Source: Balanoglossus misakiensis
Lineage: Eukaryota; Hemichordata
Length of the DNA: 64,000 nt
NCBI GenBank assembly: GCA_040954595.2
Contig: CM082593.2
Location: 3,410,001-3,474,000 of the forward strand
Direction of reading: 5' to 3'
Shown here: one piece after another, positions 1 to 10,247 of the stretch
How positions within the stretch are numbered: position 1 is the stretch's first letter
Layout: every line of letters begins with the position of its first letter
Translations under genes and position numbers: made by a program
The notes under the pieces: generated by a model
The model's input: only the letters and a program-made list of their open reading frames with translations
The model's database searches: none
Told to the model about the DNA's origin: nothing

Positions 1-3000
1 CAGTGTGGCACTTGCAAATCCTGCATCAGCCATGGTGTTCCCCCTGGCCGCCATTGCACCACTGTGAAACAAACAAACGAACATCAGATGTCAACCACCA
101 TGCATTTGTGCATTAAAACTCTGGTGTGCATGGATGTGAACAAAAGAATTTGCCCACCACACCACTGGTGGCATCCTATAGTTGTTGGAAAGAGGCGACA
201 ATCTCACCTGTTAGACACCACTGAGATGGATGTTCTGTCCCACAGACTGATTTCAACTGAACCGGACAAGTCCAGCGACAAACCCCCTCTCAGCTGATTG
301 TCAACGTTAATGCCACTCTGAAGTGGTATTCTCTGATAAGGAAGATAAGGAGAAGACAATTATACATTGTTATTTCACAAAGCTTTGGTTATGTGCAAGA
401 GAGATGTGAAGTACTGTTTCACAAAGACACAGAGAAGAGACTGCACACTGACCTTTGACCTGTCGTGTAATAGCACAGTTCCCGCATACGCTGTGATGAT
501 GTTGTCGGCCGATGCACTCCACATCATGCTCATCATCTCGCTGTAGCCGTTGAAGAAATAGAACGGTTTCATTCGTACATCCATGATGGAGATGCCGATC
601 CCAGATGCTACTTCATTGTCATCAGCCTCATCCGCCTCGCCGAGGAAACCGTCTAAACCTGTCGCAAAGAGCCCAACCTGGAAAGATGGAGAAGGCATGG
701 AAACCGGAATGGTCAGTTATCTGAAACCTGTCTGTACTGAATTCTTACACCACATAATGATTGTGATGTACAAGTCATTGACATGGCTGCATGACCATTT
801 CAACAGTTTCCCGAGCTATGACTTACCGAAACAACTGTAGCAGTGTCGTTCCCAGCAGTCATCATAACATCCGTGTAACTTGATCGCAAAATACCCGTCT
901 TGCTCATCAACATATCCAATGAATATGTGGCGAGGGCGTCTTCGGTATCTGAGAGAGAAAAAAGATGGGGGGGGGGGGGTCAATTTTCACATCGTTAAGA
1001 AACTGGCATTGCTTCTAACTCACCCTGGTGGATGATGGATCTACAAAATTGTTCACTCACCAGCCATGACATTGCTGAAGCTGACAGACATTCCACTCTT
1101 GGCCACCATGTCATAGTTGTAAACTCTGGGGTCATTGATCACATCCTTTTGAAGACTGTTTCTGCAGAAGAAACATTGCTAGTGTTAAAATTGAATTTTT
1201 TAATGAAATATACAACACAACACAAAATATGCAGCTACTGTAATGGCTTCAGGAACAGAAACTAACTTCATTTCTTCATTGAAGGTTAGCACATCTCTGA
1301 TCTTCCTCTGTAGAAACGCCGTCATCTCCAAGTTCTCAGTGTCGCTCAAGGAGAGTATTAAGTTGGCCATCTCCTGCTGGGTCGGGTTCTTGGTGAGAAT
1401 CAAGACTGCAGCGTTGCCCCTGGCAGCCGTTTCATAACTGCGGTGGTTTTGATGATAAATGGCGTTCAACACTTGATGTACCTGTGAAAAACGAAAACAG
1501 TTTGTGATTTTTCTATTCCATCTTTTTCTCCTTTCAATCTGCAGAAATGTACATGTGCTAGTCGTTTATGTGTCTTTGTGTTTGGTTTCACATTGTGTAG
1601 ATTCTGGTAAAATACCAGACTGGCAGATTGTTGAGAGCTACAAATATTGTAATATTACCTCTGGAGTGAAAAGACTTGTGTCAAATACTTTCAAGGTTTC
1701 CAGAGCAGCCACTTGGATCCTGGAGTTTGCACCGTGCTGCGCATATTTAGCGATCGACGGAACTGTTTCCGGGAATCTGGAGTTGGACAAGGCTCTAAGG
1801 TAAATCACTCGGTCAACTTCTCCTTCGAACTTGTCCAGGGCTTCCACAAACCACTCCTTTATGTCTTGTACGACCTATTGCAGAAAATGGTTTTCAAAAA
1901 AGGAGATGGTTATTAGGTTGGGAAACTCCTAGTGTAGTAGGTATCAAAATTGATGATGTCATCATATTATGAGTACATAGATACAAAAAATAGTCTACTT
2001 ACCTGGGCGTCGCATTTACCCTGCAGGCAATGTGTATGGACCAAGGCACCTACAGCCAATGCTAAAGACTCCCTCACCTTCTCATTTTCAACGCCTGCTT
2101 TAAGGACAGCCTGTGGATGAAGAAGAAAAAAATTATAACATTAAAAAAAACTTTAATTTGAAGCAATCAAAAGCATACAACTTGAAAACGTCAAGTGTCC
2201 AAGATATTTTTGACAAAATGCACATTCCCTCACCAAAAGTTTCTCCAGGATTTCATCGCTGGGGTGGCTCAGGAATGAAACAGAGATGAGGTAGCGGTCC
2301 AACAAATCCAAGATGTCACCATCGTTGAAATTGAGAATCTCCATCAATGCCTCGTGAGATGCGGTCGTCTGGGCAACGGCTGCGATATCGATGAGTTGCG
2401 GTCTGTGATGGAAGGGAAGCAGGCATTTATTTGCAATGCAGAACCTGAGAGAAACTTTGCAAGCTTGTCCTTTATTTAGGCAAGAAAGATTGGAATGACT
2501 TATTTTAAAAGTCAGATATACTTACAAAATCTCTCCATTTTCCTCGGCAACTAAAACATCAATTATTGTGTCTTTTCCCACAATTCTGAGTTTTTCAAGG
2601 AGGGTGATGTACGCTTTGGCAGACTCCACTGTTCCCAAGTTCTCCGTTTTCAGATCCTCTCGCAGATCATTGATTATCTCGCCAATCTGAAGGAGTTCAA
2701 AGGTCATTTTATCTGGGTGTTGTGACGATTCAAAGGTCGGTGATTAAAGCTGGCAATGCAGCGATTACATTGGCTATCACAAATTAATGGGTTCAATGTT
2801 AAATACGGTGAAATTTGTCCAACTGTAGATACATCTGAAATCTGTTTATGGCATGAATGAATGAACAGATGGATGGATGGATGGATGGGTTGTCTATGGT
2901 TGAGTAGTTGGATTTTTCAGATAGATGTAAAACTATTTTTCTGGATATTGACTTACAGGTCGACACCCTTCACTACATTGGTGATCGATCATATCAGTGA

Positions 3001-6000
3001 TCGGTGACTGTGCTATGAAACCATCTCCAAGGCTTGACACTGCGTCTTGTGGGGTAGCGCCCTCAACTGTTGTCTTCTCTGCTCCAGTATTCACATATGT
3101 TAGTGACTGCCTGCAATTTTGTGCAAACCACCAGAAAAGCAATTATTGCATTATATTGTCCTTTTGAAATGAATATCATGATCCAACTGTCAACACAGGA
3201 TGCATCTTGCAAACTTGAGTTTGACTTTACCTTGAGAGGACCGACGTGGCGATAGATTTTCTGATAACGACCCTACCAGTGTGTGACTCCACTGAGGTGG
3301 CGCTTTTAATAATGCTTTTGTCGTCAGACAGGTCATAGGTTGTGGTGATTTCTGAGTCCATGTCGACGCCCAGGATGATCTTTGTGTTGGAAAACTCGCC
3401 CACAGTTGATCTCTGACAACTGTTTGCATCTTTGGTTTTGACGATTTTGTCGCCGGAGGTGATGTAGTCAACTGTACAGTCTCCAGATGCATCAACCTGA
3501 AACAATAATAATAATAATAATTAAACTACATCACATCAATGTGGTTTGCATACAAGTTGAAGCATAGACAGTACCCCCTCTACTGTCTATGGTTGAAGTC
3601 ATGAAAGTGACTAGCACCCCGTACCTCATTGACTTTCCCATCCTGGTTCTGAACTTGCAACAGACTTGCCACGCCTCTCTTGACGTTCAGCGATGCTGTG
3701 GGTTCTTCCACTGGAGCGTACAGTTTGGAGATCTTCCCGTTTGCCAGGTGCACGTACACCTGGTTCTTGGAGACAACTCCGCTGTTGCCGACGCCGCTGA
3801 AGATGTTATCCGCTCTCTTCCTGAGCACACCACTGCCGACTTTGCTCTCGGAAACCTGAATTTCAGTCGGAACAACAAATCAAAGACATGAACCATAAGT
3901 GAGTGGGGCAGTCAAATAATATTTCAAAAGAAAGACAGTAAATATTTCAACAGCACTATCTGTTCTGCAAACAATTTTATCAACCAGACATGAAAACAAA
4001 CTGCAATCTCTGCCAGACAGACAGACATGGCCAGTGACCGTGAACATGAACAGTTGCCATGGTAACACTTCTCACCTGTATCAGCAGCAACTGATTGTCC
4101 GAGTCTTGCCAGACCGCGCTGACCTCGACTGTTGCGGTCAGTTCAAACCCAACACTGCCCTTTGTAGAAAAGTCTCCGGAAGACTTGGGTTCGTTGAGTA
4201 GAAGACTCGTCCTGTAGTCGTACCTGTACGACTTTCCCGCCTCATAATTCAGTGCCAACGCTGTAGACAGAGATGAGATAGGAGAAATATATAACACACA
4301 TTTGCAGCCATCAGTTAAAGGTTGACGATCGTCTAATGTCCTTTAAACCTCCACGTCTGTAATGCATGATAGCAGGCAGGTGAATGACTCGAGATCAAAC
4401 AAAGAATGATGAAACAAATCTACAATTTAACTGATCTTCATATCCGTAACGCATTAAACGATTACTGAGATACATGTAGGTGAACGACCTCACTCAATGA
4501 CAGAAGCATGGTGAGGGACTGCAGTATGAAAAACTACAAGTTAACAGTGAAAGAGTGCCACTTTCAGCCAAAACAGTATAAAATAAGGTACCATAATGTG
4601 TTTCATCATAGCAGCATGTCCACAACATGCCATGTAAATGAACATGAAAAAAATGGCAATGTTTGTTTCAACTGAATCTGAAGAAACATTAACCGAACAG
4701 GACAAAGTCCTAAGCATGCTGTCCAACAACTTTGAAATTTGTACCTTACTACAGCGTGTAGTACGGGTGTACTCTATATGCAGCTCAAGATAAAAAAAGC
4801 TATAAATAGCAAAGCAATAGGAATTACATTTACACAATTATAATGTCAAAGCCGAATACCTCTCTCCCAACCTCTAATAAAAAGTTGTTGTTTTTTCGAT
4901 TTGTTATCTTTATTTTCATGTTATAAATGCCACTGCAGAAAAGTTATTACCAAGCTACTGAAATATTTATGTAAAATGGCTCTCACAAAATAATTTTGAT
5001 CTTTGGACTGGTGTTTTTTTATTTATTAAATAGCTTACTTTGCAAACCTTGCACCGTACATCAATACATAGTTGATGATTTACAAACCAACTATCCAACT
5101 ATCTAATGATCTTTTAATTAAGGATGAAAATGAATTTGCCTGATCAGTTAATTAATTTACAAAGCAATTTTCATTACATCAATAAACCAGACAATCTCAT
5201 CTTCAATGCTATCAAAGATTAATAATAACAGCTAGCTTCCCCTTATAAGCTCTATTTATCATGATTGACAGATTCTGAAACTGTACTGCAAATAAGAAAA
5301 AAATCACTGATACCAAAACATTGTCAGGTGTGGTACAATTACTATAAGGGTATGAAAAAAAAAAATATATATACTGTACAGTCCCTCTTACATTATTATA
5401 CCGGTACTAATTAATATGCATTATGCAAATATGGTGATTTGTTGAAGGTTAAAGGTCAAACACATTTGCATGGTTTGCCATTATCACATGCATTGATGGT
5501 AGCTTCATGATTTTTCTGGTTTCTTTTTCCCAATTGAAAAGTCACTGTGTTCGGTTCAAGGCTGATGTTTTCAATACTGTACAGTGTTTGAGACACATCG
5601 CCATTGCGTTAATCATTAACAGTCCATCAGAATTATGATTATGATAAATGGATAGTATACGTGTACAATGTAACGATATGATTAATCGACCACACGTTGT
5701 ATATTGCATATGCTTTATCATTTATATAGGTTATTACCGAGTTGCTGGTTACCATGGTAGTGCAATGCACATGAAATGTGGTTGGAATACCAACATTTGC
5801 TCGTTCATTTTGAAAGGGGAAGGAAACCTTGATGTTTGGTTGGACTCTTCACAGTGGTACGTCTTGTCAATGAATGTGATTATGTGACAACTTTTAATCA
5901 CCATGAAACTGACTGATGGCTAGAAATGTGATTACATCATGCGTATTGCATTGCATGGCAACTACGTATCAAAACCCATTGTACTTTTATAAAGGAACGT

Positions 6001-6290
6001 TACAAACTAGCAAAGAACTGTCGAAAATGGTTAAAAGTAAATCACGTCAAAATAATGAGAAAACTCGCTATCACTGTCAGCGCCGGTAAACTGCACCATG
6101 GTATTGTGCCAATAATTGATTGGCAAGCCTTCTATTCAATGTGACAAATGAACAATGCGACCCACACAGCTGTTTTCCCATTGTTAATAAAAACAACTCG
6201 GCGTTTAACGCCAGTTTAACAGTGTTCACATCTTTTAGACCTACCTGAGGATGACACCAGCACGAGAAATACTGCAAGTTGAGGTTTCAT
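1..6290 (-). CDS. MTTP: Microsomal triglyceride transfer protein large subunit, 15 coding exons, 3' end off the window
   Basis: ER-lumen lipid transfer protein of the large lipid transfer (vitellogenin/apoB) family; it works as a heterodimer with protein disulfide isomerase and lipidates apoB-type lipoproteins. Coding exons, 5' to 3' on the minus strand: 6290-6245, 4260-4076, 3855-3625, 3496-3231, 3110-2957, 2686-2526, 2402-2234, 2110-2003, 1874-1659, 1481-1267, 1161-1061, 948-827, 677-453, 332-208, 61-1. All have GT-AG ends and matching phases, giving about 795 residues without a stop. Exon 1 encodes a signal peptide beginning MKPQLAVFLVLVSSS. Segments recalling human MTTP include NVKRGVASLLQ (about 130-140), LPQLIDIAAVAQT (about 348-360), the YHQN segment (exon 10), KPFYFFNGYSEMMS (exon 13) and LQSGINV (exon 14). 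Human MTTP has 894 residues, so roughly the last 100 are missing only because the window ends. Exon 6 is taken to start at 2686, because this aligns to human without gaps and keeps phase 0. Confidence 0.95.
967..979. repeat. Poly-G run (poly-C on the MTTP strand)
   Basis: Thirteen G in a row inside MTTP intron 11. On the transcribed strand it is a C-tract about 20 bases upstream of the exon 12 acceptor, so it probably forms part of the polypyrimidine tract. Confidence 0.8.
2867..2889. repeat. (GGAT)n microsatellite
   Basis: Five tandem GGAT units with imperfect GAAT flanks in MTTP intron 5. Confidence 0.85.
3503..3522. repeat. (AAT)n microsatellite
   Basis: Short AAT tandem tract in MTTP intron 3, just upstream (gene sense) of the exon 4 acceptor. 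Confidence 0.8.
4053..4066. promoter_or_regulatory. X-box (RFX) motif in MTTP intron 2
   Basis: GTTGCCATGGTAAC is an almost perfect inverted repeat matching the RFX X-box consensus (GTNRCC, 0-3 N, RGYAAC). It lies 10 bases beyond the exon 2 splice donor. The motif match is direct; binding is inference. Confidence 0.4.
4261..6244 (-). other. MTTP intron 1 (about 2 kb)
   Basis: AT-rich, CpG-poor intron between the signal-peptide exon and exon 2. I see no coding segment, RNA gene or transposon in it. It contains A-rich runs (for example around 5355-5370) and an X-box-like palindrome at 5748-5761. Its length contrasts with the other MTTP introns, which are mostly 100-400 bp; such a long first intron often carries regulatory DNA. 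Confidence 0.8.
5748..5761. promoter_or_regulatory. X-box-like motif in MTTP intron 1
   Basis: GTTACCATGGTAGT is a one-mismatch RFX palindrome in the large first intron. It is one of several in the first 19 kb of the window. Confidence 0.3.
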
Positions 6291-6424
6291 TTTCTCACTG
6301 GTGGCAAAAAGGACCAACGAGTAGTAGTACAAACACCGGCCTTCCTCAAATCACAGCTGATAGTGTTGTGTGTAGAGCTTAGATCTAGGTCGGTGTGTCA
6401 GTGGTAAAAGATCAGCACAACTCT

Positions 6425-6437
6425 TGATCAAAGTTCA
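6425..6437. promoter_or_regulatory. HNF4/DR1-like site in the MTTP promoter
   Basis: TGATCAAAGTTCA fits the HNF4-type direct repeat spaced by one base (RGGNCAAAGKYCA-like). It lies about 135 bases upstream of the MTTP ATG. Mammalian MTTP promoters are controlled through a proximal DR1 element that binds HNF4A and RXR, so position and sequence agree. The match is visible; function is inferred. Confidence 0.45.
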
Positions 6438-6879
6438 ACCACACAGGGACCAATGACCAGCCTTGCTGTGATTGGCTTCGTGGATTTGCAATCTGATTAC
6501 AAGCGTTTCGACACGTCAGTTTTAAAGTCCATCGAATTTTCCAGCGTACCTTCCAGATCTCTGCTTTTACAAGACAGCAGGTCGCGGAACAATGTCTTGT
6601 GAGCGTGGGATGCCACGAAGCGAGATAAACAACTTTATATTTGCTCCTATGTATATTTTGCATGTTGGTATTGTTTGCTAATATCCCGGAAGAGGTATTG
6701 TTTAAAAGCCAAGAGTCTAGATGGTGTTGCTTTCGGTGATCGGTTGCCTGATCTATACTCTTGGCTGACAAATTGACAATATTACAACACACACACAAAA
6801 TATGTTTCTACAATGTAGTTATATTTGCAGCACCATTCACACAAACAACCTTACAATCTTCAAGAAACACAGTTCTTAT

Positions 6880-7090
6880 GTCGATGTGACCTTCCGTACG
6901 TAGTGCGCCCCCGGAGGTCATCCCTGGGGTCACCTGCGAGACTGCCCTACGAGATGGTGACACTCTCATGGAGTGCGAGACTTCAAATTCAATATGTCTG
7001 CGCCCATGAAGAAAACGCGAAAGAACACTTTCGGCCACCGACACGGTTTTCTCGTGCTTTGATAGGGCTTTCGCAGCGATATGTGTCTGT
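6880..7090. promoter_or_regulatory. CpG-rich promoter core upstream of TRMT10A
   Basis: CpG dinucleotides are frequent here (for example around 6894-6918 and 7009-7078) while the flanking DNA on both sides is very poor in CpG. This marks an unmethylated promoter inside an otherwise CpG-depleted domain. It lies 100-300 bases upstream of the TRMT10A start codon. Confidence 0.55.
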
Positions 7091-7196
7091 AGCCGATATC
7101 CACTTCCTTTGCATGTTTTGCCATTTTATTTTATTCGAGTTTTCTTGTTCAAGTCGTCCACATACTGTACAACAGGCCACGTAACACACTGACAGA

Positions 7197-9080
7197 ATGG
7201 AACACGATGATCCTAATGCATTGGGGCGTCCAGTAGATAAACCGTGTGATACCGACAGTGGGGGAGACCAATGCATGAAAGAAGAAGAAGCCATTCCACT
7301 GTCAAAGAGACAGCAGAAAAGACAACTGAAACATCAGAAATGGCTACAAAGGAAAGAAGAAATGAGGTTGGTGATGTAGTCATGACATTGGTAGTGTAGT
7401 TATCACCACCATAATACAGGAATGACCCATTTAGCCAGCGACTGAGTGAGGAGGGCGGTGGTTGAACTGTGTAGAGTGAAAAAGTTGAGTAATTTGATCC
7501 TCTTTTCCAGGAAAAACAGAAAAGCCGAGAGGAGGAAAGCAAAAGAAAAGCGTGTGCAGACTGGAGAACCTGCAAAGAAAATTTACAAGATGGCCAGTGA
7601 AGAAGCCAGTCAAGTGAAGGTGGCCATTGATTGCGGCTTTGATGATCTGATGTCACGCAAGGTAAGCAATGGTTGTAGTGGGCCTGGTGCTGCTAGGTTG
7701 ACAATGTTGTTCTCTGCAACAGCGTCAACCTAGCAACTCCTTCTTCAATCATTGCAGCTATACACTAATAGATATATGTATAGACATCACTTGGATCCTT
7801 ATGGTTAATTAGTAATTAACCAAATTTGACATATTTGTATTCCTTGTAGGATATCAGACAATTTGTGAAACAGATTCAGAGAAGCTATGCTGAGAACCGC
7901 AGATCACCCAAACCTTTGCAGTTCTATCTGTGCAATCTGACTGGCGAGACGGCCGACACACTCAATGAATGTTCGCCAGGATATATCAACTGGGATGTAA
8001 GTCCAATGCCAGCAAAACGTTTCACAGTTTCTTTAGAAAAGAGCAGAGCTCTGATGACAGTTGATTTTTACGTAGCCATCTTGCAGTTGTTTTGAGTTTT
8101 CTTCAATTAAGAATGTTTATTTGTGGTTATAGGTTCATATCAAATCAGAGAAGCCAGTGGAAGTTTTTGACAAAGAGAGTATTGTATACCTCACATCAGA
8201 CTCGCCGAATGTGTTGGAGACTTTGGAAGATGGCAAGGCTTACATCATTGGTGGGCTTGTTGACCACAATCATCACAAGGTATATATAGTGATATTTTCA
8301 TTTAAATTAGAATTTACCTCACTGACTCAGTCATGGCTGACTTTCTCTATGATCTATACTTATTCTGTGATGTACGTATCTTTGTTCTGTTATCAGGGGC
8401 TGTGCTACAAAAGAGCAACAGAAGCCGGCATTGCACACGCTCAGCTGCCAATCAGTGATTACGTCAAACTGCAGTCGAGAAACGTCCTTGCTATCAACCA
8501 TGGTAAGTATGATCAGCTCAGCATTGGATCTACATGACTTGAGTGTTCACAAGGAGTGCAGTGGAGAAAATCATAGTTGATGAAATAAACAAAACATTCT
8601 GACCAGAATACAGTTTACCAATTGCTCACTCAGATCATTTGTTCACTTTGAGAAATTTGATTCTGACTTCACTTGCTTACAAATTTTCTTTCAGTTTTTG
8701 AGATCCTCGTGAGGTATGTACAGTCCGGTGACTGGAAGCAGGCTTTCTTCTCGGTGATTCCGCAGAGGAAAGGCGTAAGTGATCTTGGCAGTGGAGATGG
8801 AGGATCTCAAAGTAGTGGTGGAAAGTCAAGGGAAGATGCAGAGTGTGAAAGAGTTGGCCAAGTGGGTGTCGAGGAAGGAAAAGGGGCGTCGTCGCAGGCA
8901 TCGGGAGAGGATGAGGAAAGGGATGTGGAAACTATGGCAACAGAAAATGAGGGAGGAGTGATAGTGGGAACAGATGACAGTGATGAAGTAATGCAAGGCA
9001 ATGAGGGAGATAGTCAGGTAGGCTCTATAGAACATGCAGATAGTCAGGTAGGATGTATAGAACAGGCAAATGATGACTAG
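7197..9080 (+). CDS. TRMT10A: tRNA (guanine(9)-N1)-methyltransferase, TRM10 family, six exons
   Basis: SPOUT-fold enzyme that methylates N1 of G9 in tRNAs with S-adenosylmethionine. Exons: 7197-7366, 7511-7661, 7850-7996, 8133-8279, 8397-8502, 8695-9080, all GT-AG and phase-consistent; 368 residues (human 339). The N-terminus is a Lys/Arg/Glu-rich helix ([15 protein letters not shown]). The methyltransferase domain follows (about 90-275) with [28 protein letters not shown] (the conserved Asp of VDHN is residue 200, apparently equivalent to the catalytic Asp210 of yeast Trm10), NVLAINHVFEIL and [10 protein letters not shown]. The C-terminal tail, about 95 residues, is acidic and low in complexity, as in the human protein, and ends in two copies of a 10-residue repeat. 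The in-frame ATG at 7197 is the first codon of the exon with the conserved basic region. Mitochondrial TRMT10C is less likely, because the acidic tail and basic N-terminus are A-type. Confidence 0.95.
9009..9068 (+). repeat. 30-bp tandem duplication in the TRMT10A tail
   Basis: Two adjacent 30-base units (9009-9038 and 9039-9068), 27 of 30 bases identical, in frame. They encode [10 protein letters not shown] and [11 protein letters not shown] recent slippage duplication in the disordered acidic tail. Confidence 0.9.
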
Positions 9081-9173
9081 TGCAAGACCTGCTCTGGGAA
9101 TGAAAATGTTGACCTGATGATCAGGTGAGGAAAGAGATGTGGAAACCACACAAACATAACTGGCAATCGCAGC

Positions 9174-9187
9174 GCGCCCTCTGGTGG
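9174..9187 (-). promoter_or_regulatory. CTCF-like motif downstream of TRMT10A
   Basis: The minus strand reads CCACCAGAGGGCGC, matching the bilaterian CTCF core (CCASYAGRKGGCRC) at every position. It lies 94 bases past the TRMT10A stop, between convergent genes. Binding not shown. Confidence 0.45.
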
Positions 9188-9396
9188 TTAAGTTGGAAAA
9201 TAAGGCCCTCATGATATGTGCTTGCTTTTATGCGAATCGAAAAAAAAATTTATTCGGCAGAAAATGAGATACAACTGACAGAAACCGATGAACTGCACTC
9301 TAAACAGAGTGTACCACAATGTGACCGCAGATTTGAGAGTTGTACCGAGACCTTTGTTACACCGGGGACATACTTCACTGGACTGTCAAACAAACT

Positions 9397-9715
9397 TTTT
9401 TTTGTTCTTTTGCTTTTGTCTACATATTTCCTGATTTTATTTGTTCTTTCATCTCTATTACTTACAGTCAGAAATTCTTTTATGTTATGATTATTTTTTT
9501 TTTGTTATCTTGCTTTTGTTGACATATTTCCTGATTTTATTTGTACTTTTCATCTCTATTACTTACAGTCAGAAATTCTTTTATGTTATGATCATTTTTT
9601 TTGTTGGTTCTCTTGCTTTTGTCTACATATTTTATTTGTACTTTTCATCTCTACTACATACAGTTAGAAATTATTTTATTTTATTTTATTTTACTTTACG
9701 ATCATTTTCAATCTG
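9397..9715. repeat. Three-copy tandem repeat, about 104-bp period
   Basis: Three diverged units starting near 9397, 9500 and 9600 share the order T-run, CTTTTGTCTACATATTT, TTCATCTCTATTACTTACAG, TCAGAAATTCTTTTATG, GATCATTTT. Copies 1 and 2 are closest; copy 3 lost a few bases and gained a TTTTA expansion. It probably sits in the TRMT10A 3' UTR or just after it. Confidence 0.85.
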
Positions 9716-10233
9716 GCTTCCAGCAATTTTTCTATATCTGTGAAGTTGTAAAAATTCAGAATTCAAACTGGACTTCCATGTGTATGAAAACTCATTGAGT
9801 ATGCACATTGCTGGAAATCGAACATCACTCCCAGGTATAAAGAAAACATTCCTCGTGTGAAAATCATGATTATTTTTTTTTATTTCCCATAAACAAAAAA
9901 ATATACACAGCTATTATGGGTACAGTATTATTATTTTTTTGCATTATTGTTTTATTTTGTTTTATAGTTTTACACACACTTAAAAAAGTTATATTGTGTT
10001 GGCTCAAACACACAAATGTCACTCATGATCCAGATAAAAAGCTTGACACTTCCTTGAAAATAATTGATTTGCAGATTTGAAGGATTTTAAGAATTCTCAC
10101 TCAACATTGTTGTAGTCTTTCTTCACTGAGGTAAAGCCAGTGATCATATTGAGACACGTATTTATTCCTTGGAATAACGTTGTGCGACTCTACTGAGAGA
10201 CCAATCGTCAAGCTACCCACAGGGTAGCAACAA

Positions 10234-10247
10234 GCGCCCTCTAGCAC
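10234..10247 (-). promoter_or_regulatory. Second CTCF-like motif, same orientation
   Basis: The minus strand reads GTGCTAGAGGGCGC, keeping the AGAGGGCGC core. About 1.05 kb from the motif at 9174 and in the same orientation. Confidence 0.35.

Larger units (their letters stand above)
6291..7196. promoter_or_regulatory. Head-to-head intergenic/promoter region between MTTP and TRMT10A
   Basis: 906 bases separate the two start codons, which point away from each other, so this stretch must hold both promoters and both 5' UTRs. No convincing TATA box is seen at a useful distance from either start. The TRMT10A-proximal part is CpG-rich (see separate entry), typical of a broadly expressed gene; the MTTP-proximal part is CpG-poor and carries an HNF4-like site. 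Open frames within it show no recognisable protein. Confidence 0.75.

Noticed and set aside
7213-7656. Minus-strand open frame of 147 codons over TRMT10A exons 1-2
   Set aside because: Antisense shadow of the Lys/Glu-rich TRMT10A coding sequence.
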